Position numbers and translations under genes: made by a program | Part shown: in pieces, positions 1 to 5,027 of the stretch | How the letters are laid out: each line of letters starts with the position of its first letter | Numbering within the stretch: position 1 is the stretch's first letter | Notes under the pieces: model-generated | What the model was told of the DNA's origin: nothing | What the model saw: only the letters and a program-made list of their open reading frames with translations | Database searches by the model: none | NCBI GenBank assembly: GCA_945906015.1 | Contig: CAMDQV010000181.1 | Coordinates: 1-5,027, forward strand | Direction of reading: 5' to 3' | Length of the DNA stretch: 5,027 bases | DNA from: Pedobacter schmidteae | GTDB taxonomy: Bacteria > Bacteroidota > Bacteroidia > Sphingobacteriales > Sphingobacteriaceae

Positions 1-1208
1 AGAATAAGAAGGCCTATGCCATCCGCTGCGGATGGCTTGAACCAGGTGCCGCACCCTACCTAGCCTCATTAAGAATGGATCAGGCTAAAACCTGGGAAGA
101 ATTCCGGGAAGCCTGCTCCTACAGTCATATTCCAAGCCTGAATATGGTCTGGGCGGATAAGAAAGGAAATATTGGCTGGCAGGTGGTTGGTTATCAGCCT
201 ATTCGAAAAAAATTCAGCGGACTCGTTCCTGTCCCCGGAGATGGTCGATTTGAATGGGAAGGCCGTTTACCAATTAAAGAACGCCCGAATACCTATAATC
301 CGGCAAAAGGATTCTTTGCAACTGCAAATCAGAATCTTACACCTAAGAATTTTAATCGCTGGGATGCAACCGGCTTCGCTTGGGCAGACTCATTCCGAGG
401 AAACCGCATCAATGAGGTTTTGGGTACAGATAAAAAACTAACCATGGATGATATGAAAGCCCTGCAGGTTGATTATCTGTCGATACCTGCAAGAACAATC
501 ACTCCTCTGCTTAACAAACTGACTTTTTTAGATAGAAATGCAAATGAGGCAATTGCAATGCTAAAAAACTGGAATTATAAACTTAGACCGAATTCGATTG
601 AAGCTGCAATCTATGTGGCATGGGAAAATCAGATCAAAGCTCAGGCTGCCGCACGATTTATTCCGACCTCAGTTAAAGATTTAATCAGTTTGCAAACCAG
701 TAAGATCATTGATTGGATTATGAATCCCGATAAGAAGTTTGGCAATGATCCCATCGTAGGCAGAAACATCTTTTTACACGAAACCTTTATGGCCGGACTG
801 GATGATTTGCATAAAAAAATTGGTTCTGATATGAGCAAATGGCAATACGGACAGGAAAAATATAAACATACCTATATGGCTCATGCATTGGGGTACCTCG
901 TAAAAGACAGCATAAAAGCAAGCTTAAACCTCGGCCCCCTGCCCCGCGGCGGATATGGCGACACTCCGGGTTCGACCGGCGGAAATTTACTCCAGAATGC
1001 CGGAGCTTCCTTCCGCATCATCGTAAATACCGGGAATTGGGATGCAGCAGTAGCGACCAATAGTCCAGGGCAATCGGGTGATCCTACAAGTCCTTTTTAC
1101 AGAAACCTTTTTGAGCCATGGGCAAAAGATCAGCATTTTCCGATCTACTATTCAAGAGATAAGATTGAGAAAGTAAGCGTAAGTAAGACCTTGCTAAAGC
1201 CGGAGTAA
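1..1208 (+). CDS. Penicillin acylase family protein, C-terminal half (5' partial)
   Basis: This is an N-terminal-nucleophile (Ntn) amidase of the penicillin G acylase / acyl-homoserine-lactone acylase / aculeacin acylase family. Such enzymes hydrolyse the amide bond of acylated small molecules, usually in the periplasm after self-cleavage into alpha and beta chains. About 401 residues are present, read from the codon at base 3. The first ATG (base 75) is internal, because the 24 codons before it are open and carry the conserved stretch CGWLEPGAAPYLASLR. Other family signatures are SLNMVWAD..GNIGW, the ATANQN motif, whose first Asn (codon 327-329) matches the oxyanion-hole Asn of the beta chain, FRGNRI just after it, and near the C-terminus LGPLPRGG, GASFR, ATNSPGQSGDP and LFEPWAKDQ. 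Full-length members have about 750-850 residues. The nucleophile Ser and the signal peptide lie upstream of the window. The C-terminus looks complete. The natural substrate cannot be told from this half. Confidence 0.95.
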   Translation, partial: NKKAYAIRCGWLEPGAAPYLASLRMDQAKTWEEFREACSYSHIPSLNMVWADKKGNIGWQVVGYQPIRKKFSGLVPVPGDGRFEWEGRLPIKERPNTYNPAKGFFATANQNLTPKNFNRWDATGFAWADSFRGNRINEVLGTDKKLTMDDMKALQVDYLSIPARTITPLLNKLTFLDRNANEAIAMLKNWNYKLRPNSIEAAIYVAWENQIKAQAAARFIPTSVKDLISLQTSKIIDWIMNPDKKFGNDPIVGRNIFLHETFMAGLDDLHKKIGSDMSKWQYGQEKYKHTYMAHALGYLVKDSIKASLNLGPLPRGGYGDTPGSTGGNLLQNAGASFRIIVNTGNWDAAVATNSPGQSGDPTSPFYRNLFEPWAKDQHFPIYYSRDKIEKVSVSKTLLKPE

Positions 1209-1209
1209 T

Positions 1210-1383
1210 GCAACAGTATCAAATTGGAATGATGGCCCGAATGTTGAAAACGGAGCTTCTGATCTCTTTAATGAGGTGCTCGGAGCAGCCGGAAAGTACA
1301 TCCGTAAAATAATCGGGGTACATTCCCTTTCTAGAAATTCATGCATTGCAATAACGAGTTCATTCAAATTAAAATCGAAATAA
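1210..1383 (+). pseudogene. RidA/YjgF-family C-terminal remnant, start and N-terminus missing
   Basis: Read from base 1210, the frame is open to TAA at 1381-1383 and gives about 57 residues. They include NGASDLFNEVLGAAGKYIRK followed by IIGVHSLSRNSCIAI. From family knowledge this matches the C-terminal third of the longer (~150 residue) RidA/YjgF/UK114 proteins, whose pattern is roughly NGASDLxxEVxGxxGxHxRxAxGVxxLPxNxxVEIxxxxE. RidA proteins deaminate reactive enamine/imine intermediates. The frame has no ATG or GTG before the conserved block. Upstream it is closed by a TAA at 1195-1197, inside the acylase gene, so the first ~95 residues of the family are absent. The usual LP is LS here. The remnant begins within a few bases of the acylase stop, which suggests a deletion fused the two. 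The family match comes from memory of the consensus; I regard it as strong over the block 1249-1347 and weaker at the ends. Confidence 0.72.
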
Positions 1384-1426
1384 TGTACACGTTTTTTAAA
1401 CTACAAAAACTTAGCTTGAAGACACT

Positions 1427-1681
1427 ATGAGCCAATTTATGCTACGAAATATAAAAACTTTTGAAATGATCGGGGTCATAATGCGAATATTCAGTTTTAC
1501 CCTGGTTAGTTGGCTCGGTCCCGATAGCCCCTTTCTTTTTGTATGGGTTTTTAATACCATAGATGCCATTCTGCTTTCTTGGTGTGCCTTACTCAAAAAG
1601 GACCGCGCCTATACCGTATTAAATTTATTTTGGATTATTGTTGGGATTATTGGAATTTTGAGAGTCATTGGCTACATTTAA
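1427..1681 (+). CDS. Small integral membrane protein of unknown function (84 aa)
   Basis: I do not recognise a named family. The protein is strongly hydrophobic, with about three predicted membrane segments near residues 14-30, 34-55 and 62-83. They are separated by a short LGPDSP turn and by the charged loop LLKKDRAY (residues 55-62). The pattern of a helix, KKDRAY, then VLNLFWIIVGIIGIL resembles small uncharacterised membrane proteins seen in Bacteroidota, in which this Lys/Asp loop and the NxFW helix are the best-kept parts; that resemblance is from memory. The ATG at 1427 has only a weak GAAG upstream; in-frame ATGs at residues 5, 14 and 19 are alternatives, and starting at 14 would still keep all three helices. 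It lies 43 bases after the RidA remnant and 56 bases before the lipoprotein gene. The opposite-strand frame over 1411-1596 looks like a shadow. Confidence 0.72.
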   Translation: MSQFMLRNIKTFEMIGVIMRIFSFTLVSWLGPDSPFLFVWVFNTIDAILLSWCALLKKDRAYTVLNLFWIIVGIIGILRVIGYI

Positions 1682-1737
1682 TTTAACCTAAATACCCTAT
1701 AAAACCGGTCGCTCGGGGGTTAATTAATTAAAAGAAT

Positions 1738-2268
1738 ATGAAAAATTTCATTATTTCAGGAATTATTCTCCTGTTAGCTTCCTGCGGACAAAATACAGAG
1801 CTTCAGGGTCCGGCTGATCAGATGAGATTTGTGAATTATGTCAAATCGATTCGGGATGCTGTAAATGCTTCAGAAAAGGATAAAGGCATTCGGAGTATTC
1901 AGCTCAATAATGGGGTACTTTTAACTAAAGCCTATGTGAAAGACAGTCTGTCTTTAAAATTTGATTCCTGGCATGCCACCTTGGTTGAAATCATCGAAAA
2001 GCCGGCTTCCATTGAAATTAATTTGAGTATTCCATTAGATTCTTCTAATAAATCTGCCCAAAAATCAATTATTTTAAGCAGCATGTTGCAAATAAGCAAA
2101 AATAAGATGATTCAGGGATTAAAAGTTCGCGATCAGGTAAAAATCAGTGGAAATTTTATTGAAAAAGAAGGATTTATTGATATAGATAATTATAGTGACT
2201 ATAAATTTTCGAAGAATGTGTTTGATAATCCGGAATTCAAAATTGAATTGCTTAGTATTGAGTATTGA
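1738..2268 (+). CDS. Hypothetical lipoprotein (176 aa)
   Basis: The N-terminus MKNFIISGIILLLASC is a clear lipoprotein signal: one Lys, a short hydrophobic core, then lipobox L13-A14-S15-C16. Cleavage would leave Cys16 lipidated, followed by Gly-Gln-Asn. No Asp follows the Cys and no acidic K-(D/E)-(D/E) surface-export motif is obvious, so the protein is probably tethered in the periplasm. The mature part has a helical stretch (about 25-50), then alternating strand-like segments (54-100), a Ser/Lys-rich helix (103-125) and a final part, LKVRDQVKISGNFI and onward to the end (128-176), that reads like a small beta barrel of OB-fold type (a 'GDKVxxSGxF'-like turn). That fold suggestion is inference only. 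No catalytic motif is visible. The A-rich leader before the ATG lacks a Shine-Dalgarno sequence, as is common in Bacteroidota. It may share a transcript with the small membrane protein 56 bases upstream. Confidence 0.82.
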   Translation: MKNFIISGIILLLASCGQNTELQGPADQMRFVNYVKSIRDAVNASEKDKGIRSIQLNNGVLLTKAYVKDSLSLKFDSWHATLVEIIEKPASIEINLSIPLDSSNKSAQKSIILSSMLQISKNKMIQGLKVRDQVKISGNFIEKEGFIDIDNYSDYKFSKNVFDNPEFKIELLSIEY

Positions 2269-2300
2269 GTACAGAGAATGTTACTCAGCAGCATGTCATC

Positions 2301-2312
2301 CCTGCCGGCAGG
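2301..2312. repeat. 12-bp perfect GC palindrome, REP-like
   Basis: CCTGCCGGCAGG is perfectly self-complementary and lies in an otherwise AT-leaning gap, 32 bases after the lipoprotein stop. GC-rich palindromes of the CTGCCGGCAG type are familiar as dispersed intergenic repeats in Bacteroidota. Only one copy is present here, so its repeat status is inferred. It is not followed by a T tract and is therefore not a typical terminator. Confidence 0.45.
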
Positions 2313-2348
2313 TAAGGCCAATGCATTAGGGGAACTTAGGAATTGAGA

Positions 2349-2364
2349 CCCGATAACTATTGGG
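2349..2364. repeat. Imperfect 16-bp palindrome CCCGATAACTATTGGG
   Basis: The two halves can pair as CCCGAT/ATTGGG with one G-T wobble around an AACT loop. The sequence differs from the perfect palindrome CCCGATAGCTATCGGG at two positions. I recall that perfect form as a frequent intergenic palindrome in Bacteroidota, so this could be a decayed copy. An overlapping hairpin, CTATTG (2357-2362) with CAATAG (2369-2374), shares its bases and excludes the first. Confidence 0.4.
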
Positions 2365-2394
2365 TTGACAATAGGAATTTAGAAATAAAAATAA

Positions 2395-2401
2395 AGAGGA
2401 A
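2395..2401 (+). promoter_or_regulatory. Ribosome binding site of the DUF4838 gene
   Basis: AGAGGAA lies about 9-10 bases before the ATG at 2411. It is the only good Shine-Dalgarno sequence in the window and fixes the start of the downstream gene. No clear Bacteroidota -7 box (TAnnTTTG) is visible in the 142-base gap; a TTGACA at 2365-2370 has no good partner. Confidence 0.65.
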
Positions 2402-2410
2402 ATTATATAC

Positions 2411-4756
2411 ATGGAAAACGTTAAAGTTAAGAACATATCAAGACTAAGCTTTTTAAAAAACACCGGAATTGTAGTAGCAGGATTAACCTTTCTGCCTGGC
2501 TTGGTTAGCTCAAAGCTTAGAGATAGCTTATTGAGTACAGGCTTAGCTGCCAGAAAAATCATTGATTACCAGATAATTATCCCATCACTAGTCAGTACTA
2601 TAGAAAATCAAGCAGCACAACAACTTCAAAAATATCTATCTAAAATATCTGTAAAACCAATTCCAATTGCAGAAGAGGGAAAGACAGTGGTTACCTATGG
2701 AATTTATATTGGCGAAACAGAATTTGCCAAGGCAAATGAGATCAATTTCAATCAATTACCTGAAGCAGGTTTTATTAATAAAACTACCGGCAACAATTTT
2801 ATCATTGTGGGTGGGTCAAAAAAGGGATTGCTTTTTGGAGTTTACGACCTACTGGAAGATTTAGGATTCAGAAAATATGCGAATGAAGATGCTGCAGGTC
2901 CGAAGATTAAAGCACTCGAACCGGAACAGGGAATAAAAACATATGAGCCGCTGGTAAAATACAGAACAACGTCCTATAGCCAAATGGCAGATCAGGAATA
3001 TTCAGACTGGCATAAACTTTCTTCAAGAGATGACTGGGGATTATTTGTACATACATTTAACACGCTTGTGCCGCAACAAATATACGGTAAAACCCATCCT
3101 GAGTATTATTCACTGATCGCTGGCAAGCGACAACCAGGCACCCAGCTTTGTCTTTCGAATCCAGAAGTATTGCAAGTACTGATTGAAAGCCTGAAAAATA
3201 AGATACAAGAAAAACCGGCTTCTACCTATTGGTCTGTAAGCCAAGATGATAACGACAGATATTGTCAATGCGATGCTTGTAAAGCATTAAATGAAAAATA
3301 CGGAAAAGTGCCAAGTGGATCTATCATTTACTTTGTGAATCAGGTTGCCAAAGAATTCCCGGATAAAATCATTTCTACCCTGGCCTACTGGTACACCAGG
3401 AAGGCTCCTAAAAATATAGAAATTGAGCCGAATGTAAATATTATGCTCTGTAATATTGAAAGTAGAAGGCAAGCACCTGTATTTATTACGGACCCTGCAT
3501 TTTCAAATGATCTCAGAGATTGGGGAGCACTTTCAAAAGATATCCTTATCTGGGATTATAATATTCAGTTCACCAATTACATTTCACCTTTTCCAAATCT
3601 GTATACCTTAAAGCCGAATATTAAATTTTATACCGATAATCAGGTCAAAGGTTTGTTCATGCAGGCAAATGATGAAGCAGCAGCTGAAATGGCATTACTT
3701 CGATCCTACCTAATCAGCAAACTCATGTGGAATCCGGATGCAGATGACAAAGCCATAATCAATGAATTCCTTACCGGTTATTTCGGTGCAGCAGCTCCAT
3801 TTATACTTCAATACATCGAAAGCATGCAAGAATCTTTGGTAAAAAGCGGAATGGCACTCAGTATTTTCGGAGATCCTATCCACGCAAAAAACTCCTATTT
3901 GTCTGCAGAAATGATGATGCAGTATAAACTGCTCTTTGATAATGCAGAAAAGGCTGTGATAGCTGATGCAAAATTAATGCAGCGTGTAAGAACAGCACGT
4001 CTACCAATTATGTATGCAGAAATTCAGATCGGACGCACCGAAATAGATACAGCAAGAAGCATGTTCCGCAAGGAAATCAATGGCTATATACTTGCAAAAC
4101 CGGAAATGAAGGCGCTGGTTAACCGTTTTGCTGATATATGTAACCTGAATAAAGTAAAACTAGTACGTGAGCGGGCTGGAACTCCGGAGCATTATCGTGC
4201 GTCGTATAACCGCATCTTTAGCAATATGGAGGGAATGATCAAGGTAAAATCATTCAGAAAAAAAATCACTCCGATCACCAGTCCAAACCCAAAATCAAAA
4301 GCACTTGAAAGCCTTACCGACGGAGTTTTTGCTTCGTATGAATCGTGGCAGGAAGCTGATCAGAACTGGGTTTATTATACCGGACAACATATGGATTTTA
4401 TTCTAGATTTGGGCGCATTGATGCCTATAAATTCGGTCAATATGGATTTTCTTAATCCGCAGGCACAACCCAACTGGCATTTGTTTGCACTTCCTAAACA
4501 TGTAAGCTATTCAATATCTGCTGATGGAAACAATTACTCTGAACCAGTAATGATCATCAATGATAACAACCCAAACCCGCTTGAAAACCCAGAGATCATT
4601 AAAATTTTTATCCTCCCTTTTCAAGCAATTATGAAGCCTGGAACAAAGGCTCGATACATCAAAGTTCATGCAGAAAGTTTATTAAAAACTCCTTCATGGC
4701 ATATCCGATCAGGGCAAGATATTTCTATTTATTGTGATGAAATTGTAGTGAAGTAA
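2411..4756 (+). CDS. Exported DUF4838 glycosidase-like protein with discoidin-like C-terminus (781 aa)
   Basis: This is a probable carbohydrate-active protein. DUF4838 proteins resemble alpha-glucuronidases and GH20-type enzymes in architecture, but their substrate is generally unknown. Domains in order: a Tat-like signal at about 8-33 (SRLSFLKNTG then a hydrophobic core); an alpha-glucuronidase/GH20b-like N-terminal alpha/beta domain at about 50-160, including YGIYIGET, IIVGGSKKGLLFGVYDLLEDLGFR; the DUF4838 barrel-like region at about 200-475, with HPEYYSLIAGKR, QLCLSNPEV, the block WSVSQDDNDRYCQCDACKAL and LFMQANDEAAAEM; a helical linker at about 490-620; and a discoidin (F5/8 type C)-like domain at about 630-781, from LTDGVFASYESWQ to SIYCDEIVV, which may bind sugar. 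Cys285, Cys287 and Cys290 form the CxCxxC cluster typical of the family. The start is supported by the AGAGGAA site. The length is normal and the gene is intact. The second Arg of the Tat motif is Leu here. No polysaccharide-utilisation partners (SusC/D) are in the window. Confidence 0.9.
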   Translation: MENVKVKNISRLSFLKNTGIVVAGLTFLPGLVSSKLRDSLLSTGLAARKIIDYQIIIPSLVSTIENQAAQQLQKYLSKISVKPIPIAEEGKTVVTYGIYIGETEFAKANEINFNQLPEAGFINKTTGNNFIIVGGSKKGLLFGVYDLLEDLGFRKYANEDAAGPKIKALEPEQGIKTYEPLVKYRTTSYSQMADQEYSDWHKLSSRDDWGLFVHTFNTLVPQQIYGKTHPEYYSLIAGKRQPGTQLCLSNPEVLQVLIESLKNKIQEKPASTYWSVSQDDNDRYCQCDACKALNEKYGKVPSGSIIYFVNQVAKEFPDKIISTLAYWYTRKAPKNIEIEPNVNIMLCNIESRRQAPVFITDPAFSNDLRDWGALSKDILIWDYNIQFTNYISPFPNLYTLKPNIKFYTDNQVKGLFMQANDEAAAEMALLRSYLISKLMWNPDADDKAIINEFLTGYFGAAAPFILQYIESMQESLVKSGMALSIFGDPIHAKNSYLSAEMMMQYKLLFDNAEKAVIADAKLMQRVRTARLPIMYAEIQIGRTEIDTARSMFRKEINGYILAKPEMKALVNRFADICNLNKVKLVRERAGTPEHYRASYNRIFSNMEGMIKVKSFRKKITPITSPNPKSKALESLTDGVFASYESWQEADQNWVYYTGQHMDFILDLGALMPINSVNMDFLNPQAQPNWHLFALPKHVSYSISADGNNYSEPVMIINDNNPNPLENPEIIKIFILPFQAIMKPGTKARYIKVHAESLLKTPSWHIRSGQDISIYCDEIVVK

Positions 4757-4762
4757 TTGGTT

Positions 4763-4800
4763 AAAAAAGACTAGGCCACCGCGGCTATGAGCGGAATGAA
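4763..4800 (+). repeat. 38-bp direct repeat, copy 1
   Basis: This stretch begins 7 bases after the DUF4838 stop and runs from an A tract through GACTAGGCCACCGCGGC to GAGCGGAATGAA. It matches 4990-5027 at 36 of 38 positions; the differences are A/G at 4768 and A/C at 4778. The last 22 bases are identical. It contains a CCGCGG palindrome and a short CCGC...GCGG inverted pair. There is no T tract, so it is not a classic terminator. It also reads as LGHRGYERNEIMSGGS followed by a stop. Confidence 0.85.
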
Positions 4801-4975
4801 ATTATGAGTGGAGGTAGCTAAATCCAAACACAGGAAAACTTATATCAATCTTAAACCAATCGTTCATTCACTGAACCTCCGTTCACTTCTCCTCCGCATT
4901 GACTGGTGCGGCAATTACAGTCCCAGCCCTCGCAATACCTTTCATAGCAGCAGGCGCAGCGGTGGGATTTTGGTA

Positions 4976-4996
4976 CTTTTTTCCTATAGAAAAAGG
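4976..4996. other. 8-bp stem hairpin beside the second repeat copy
   Basis: CTTTTTTC (4976-4983) can pair with GAAAAAGG (4989-4996) around a CTATA loop, with one T-G wobble. The stem is mostly A-T. It overlaps the first 7 bases of repeat copy 2, and copy 1 has no such structure. It may be incidental. Confidence 0.4.
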
Positions 4997-5027
4997 ACTA
5001 GGCCCCCGCGGCTATGAGCGGAATGAA
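4990..5027 (+). repeat. 38-bp direct repeat, copy 2 (ends at window edge)
   Basis: This is the second copy of the element at 4763-4800, offset by 227 bases in the same orientation, with 36 of 38 bases matching. It may continue beyond the window. In the frame of the upstream hydrophobic stretch it reads KGLGPRGYERNE, where copy 1 reads KRLGHRGYERNE. Confidence 0.85.

Larger units (their letters stand above)
4872..5027 (+). other. Open frame with hydrophobic stretch, possible tail of a lost membrane protein
   Basis: From the TGA at 4872-4874 the frame stays open to the window edge, about 51 codons. It has no ATG; only a TTG at 4899 could start it. The translation has a 25-30 residue hydrophobic, Ala-rich stretch (ALTGAAITVPALAIPFIAAG, then AAVGFWYFF), followed by PIEKGLGPRGYERNE. 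This looks like a last transmembrane helix and a cytoplasmic tail. I recognise no family. The stretch is GC-richer than its surroundings, which lengthens open frames by chance, so coding is uncertain. A competing + frame at 4808-5017 begins at a GTG/ATG-poor site and gives an Arg/Ser-rich product without features; I do not call it. The region 4801-4989 otherwise holds only a weak hairpin, CCGCA/TGCGG at 4894-4911. Confidence 0.25.

Noticed and set aside
1391..1410. GTTTTT...AAAAAC inverted repeat before the small membrane gene
   Set aside because: The stem is only A-T plus one G-C pair with an 8-base loop; too weak to call a terminator or operator.
1718..1731. TTAATTAATTAA palindrome before the lipoprotein start
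   Set aside because: It is low-complexity AT sequence expected by chance in an AT-rich leader.
2278..2346. 22-codon ATG frame (MLLSSMSSLPAGKANALGEL...) between the lipoprotein and DUF4838 genes
   Set aside because: It spans the palindrome, has no strong ribosome binding site and no recognisable motif; a chance frame is likelier.
2264..2542. Shared 12-mer TATTGAGTACAG near 2264 and 2531
   Set aside because: A single 12-base match is expected about once by chance in a window this size, and one copy is inside a coding region.
2326..2562. 78-residue frame on the - strand
   Set aside because: It overlaps the start, signal and ribosome binding site of the well-supported DUF4838 gene and has no family features.
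4780..4795. CCGC...GCGG as a terminator of the DUF4838 gene
   Set aside because: It has only a 4-bp stem and no following T tract.
4898..4960. 20-residue - strand peptide MKGIARAGTVIAAPVNAEEK
   Set aside because: It is too short, has no supporting context, and overlaps the + strand open frame in a GC-richer patch where open frames are long in several registers.
4808..5017. 69-residue + strand frame at the right end
   Set aside because: Its Arg/Ser-rich translation has no features and its start lacks a clear ribosome binding site; the other open frame there (4872 onward) looks more protein-like, though still weak.

Overview
The window most likely comes from a Bacteroidota genome or metagenome bin, probably of the Sphingobacteriaceae/Cytophaga type. 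The DNA is AT-leaning, most genes lack a strong Shine-Dalgarno sequence, one gene encodes a short Lys-rich lipoprotein signal with an LASC lipobox, and the largest gene is a DUF4838 glycosidase-like protein of a kind common in carbohydrate-degrading Bacteroidota. Every gene I can support lies on the + strand. The taxonomic call is inferred from gene content and style; there is no marker gene.

Layout from left to right: (1) bases 1-1208 hold the C-terminal half of a penicillin-acylase-family Ntn hydrolase, cut by the window edge. (2) Immediately behind its stop, bases 1210-1383 carry an unannotated remnant: the last ~57 codons of a long-form RidA/YjgF (enamine deaminase) protein with no start codon and no N-terminal part. 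(3) 1427-1681 encodes an 84-residue membrane protein of unknown function. (4) 1738-2268 encodes a 176-residue lipoprotein of unknown function. (5) The 142-base gap 2269-2410 contains two palindromic, REP-like elements and a good ribosome binding site. (6) 2411-4756 encodes a 781-residue exported DUF4838 protein with an alpha-glucuronidase-like N-terminal domain and a discoidin-like C-terminal domain. (7) 4757-5027 has no convincing complete gene. It holds two copies of a 38-base direct repeat 227 bases apart, the second ending exactly at the window edge, and an open frame that could be the tail of a lost membrane protein.

The genes do not form an obvious pathway. The acylase (amide hydrolysis in the periplasm) and the former RidA gene may once have been a transcription unit. 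The small membrane protein and lipoprotein are close together (56 bases) and could be co-transcribed. The DUF4838 protein follows a longer gap and has its own ribosome binding site. I see no convincing new defence, mobile or signalling system. The points most worth a second look are the RidA remnant, the right-edge repeat with its open frame, and the Tat-like signal of the DUF4838 protein that lacks the second arginine.
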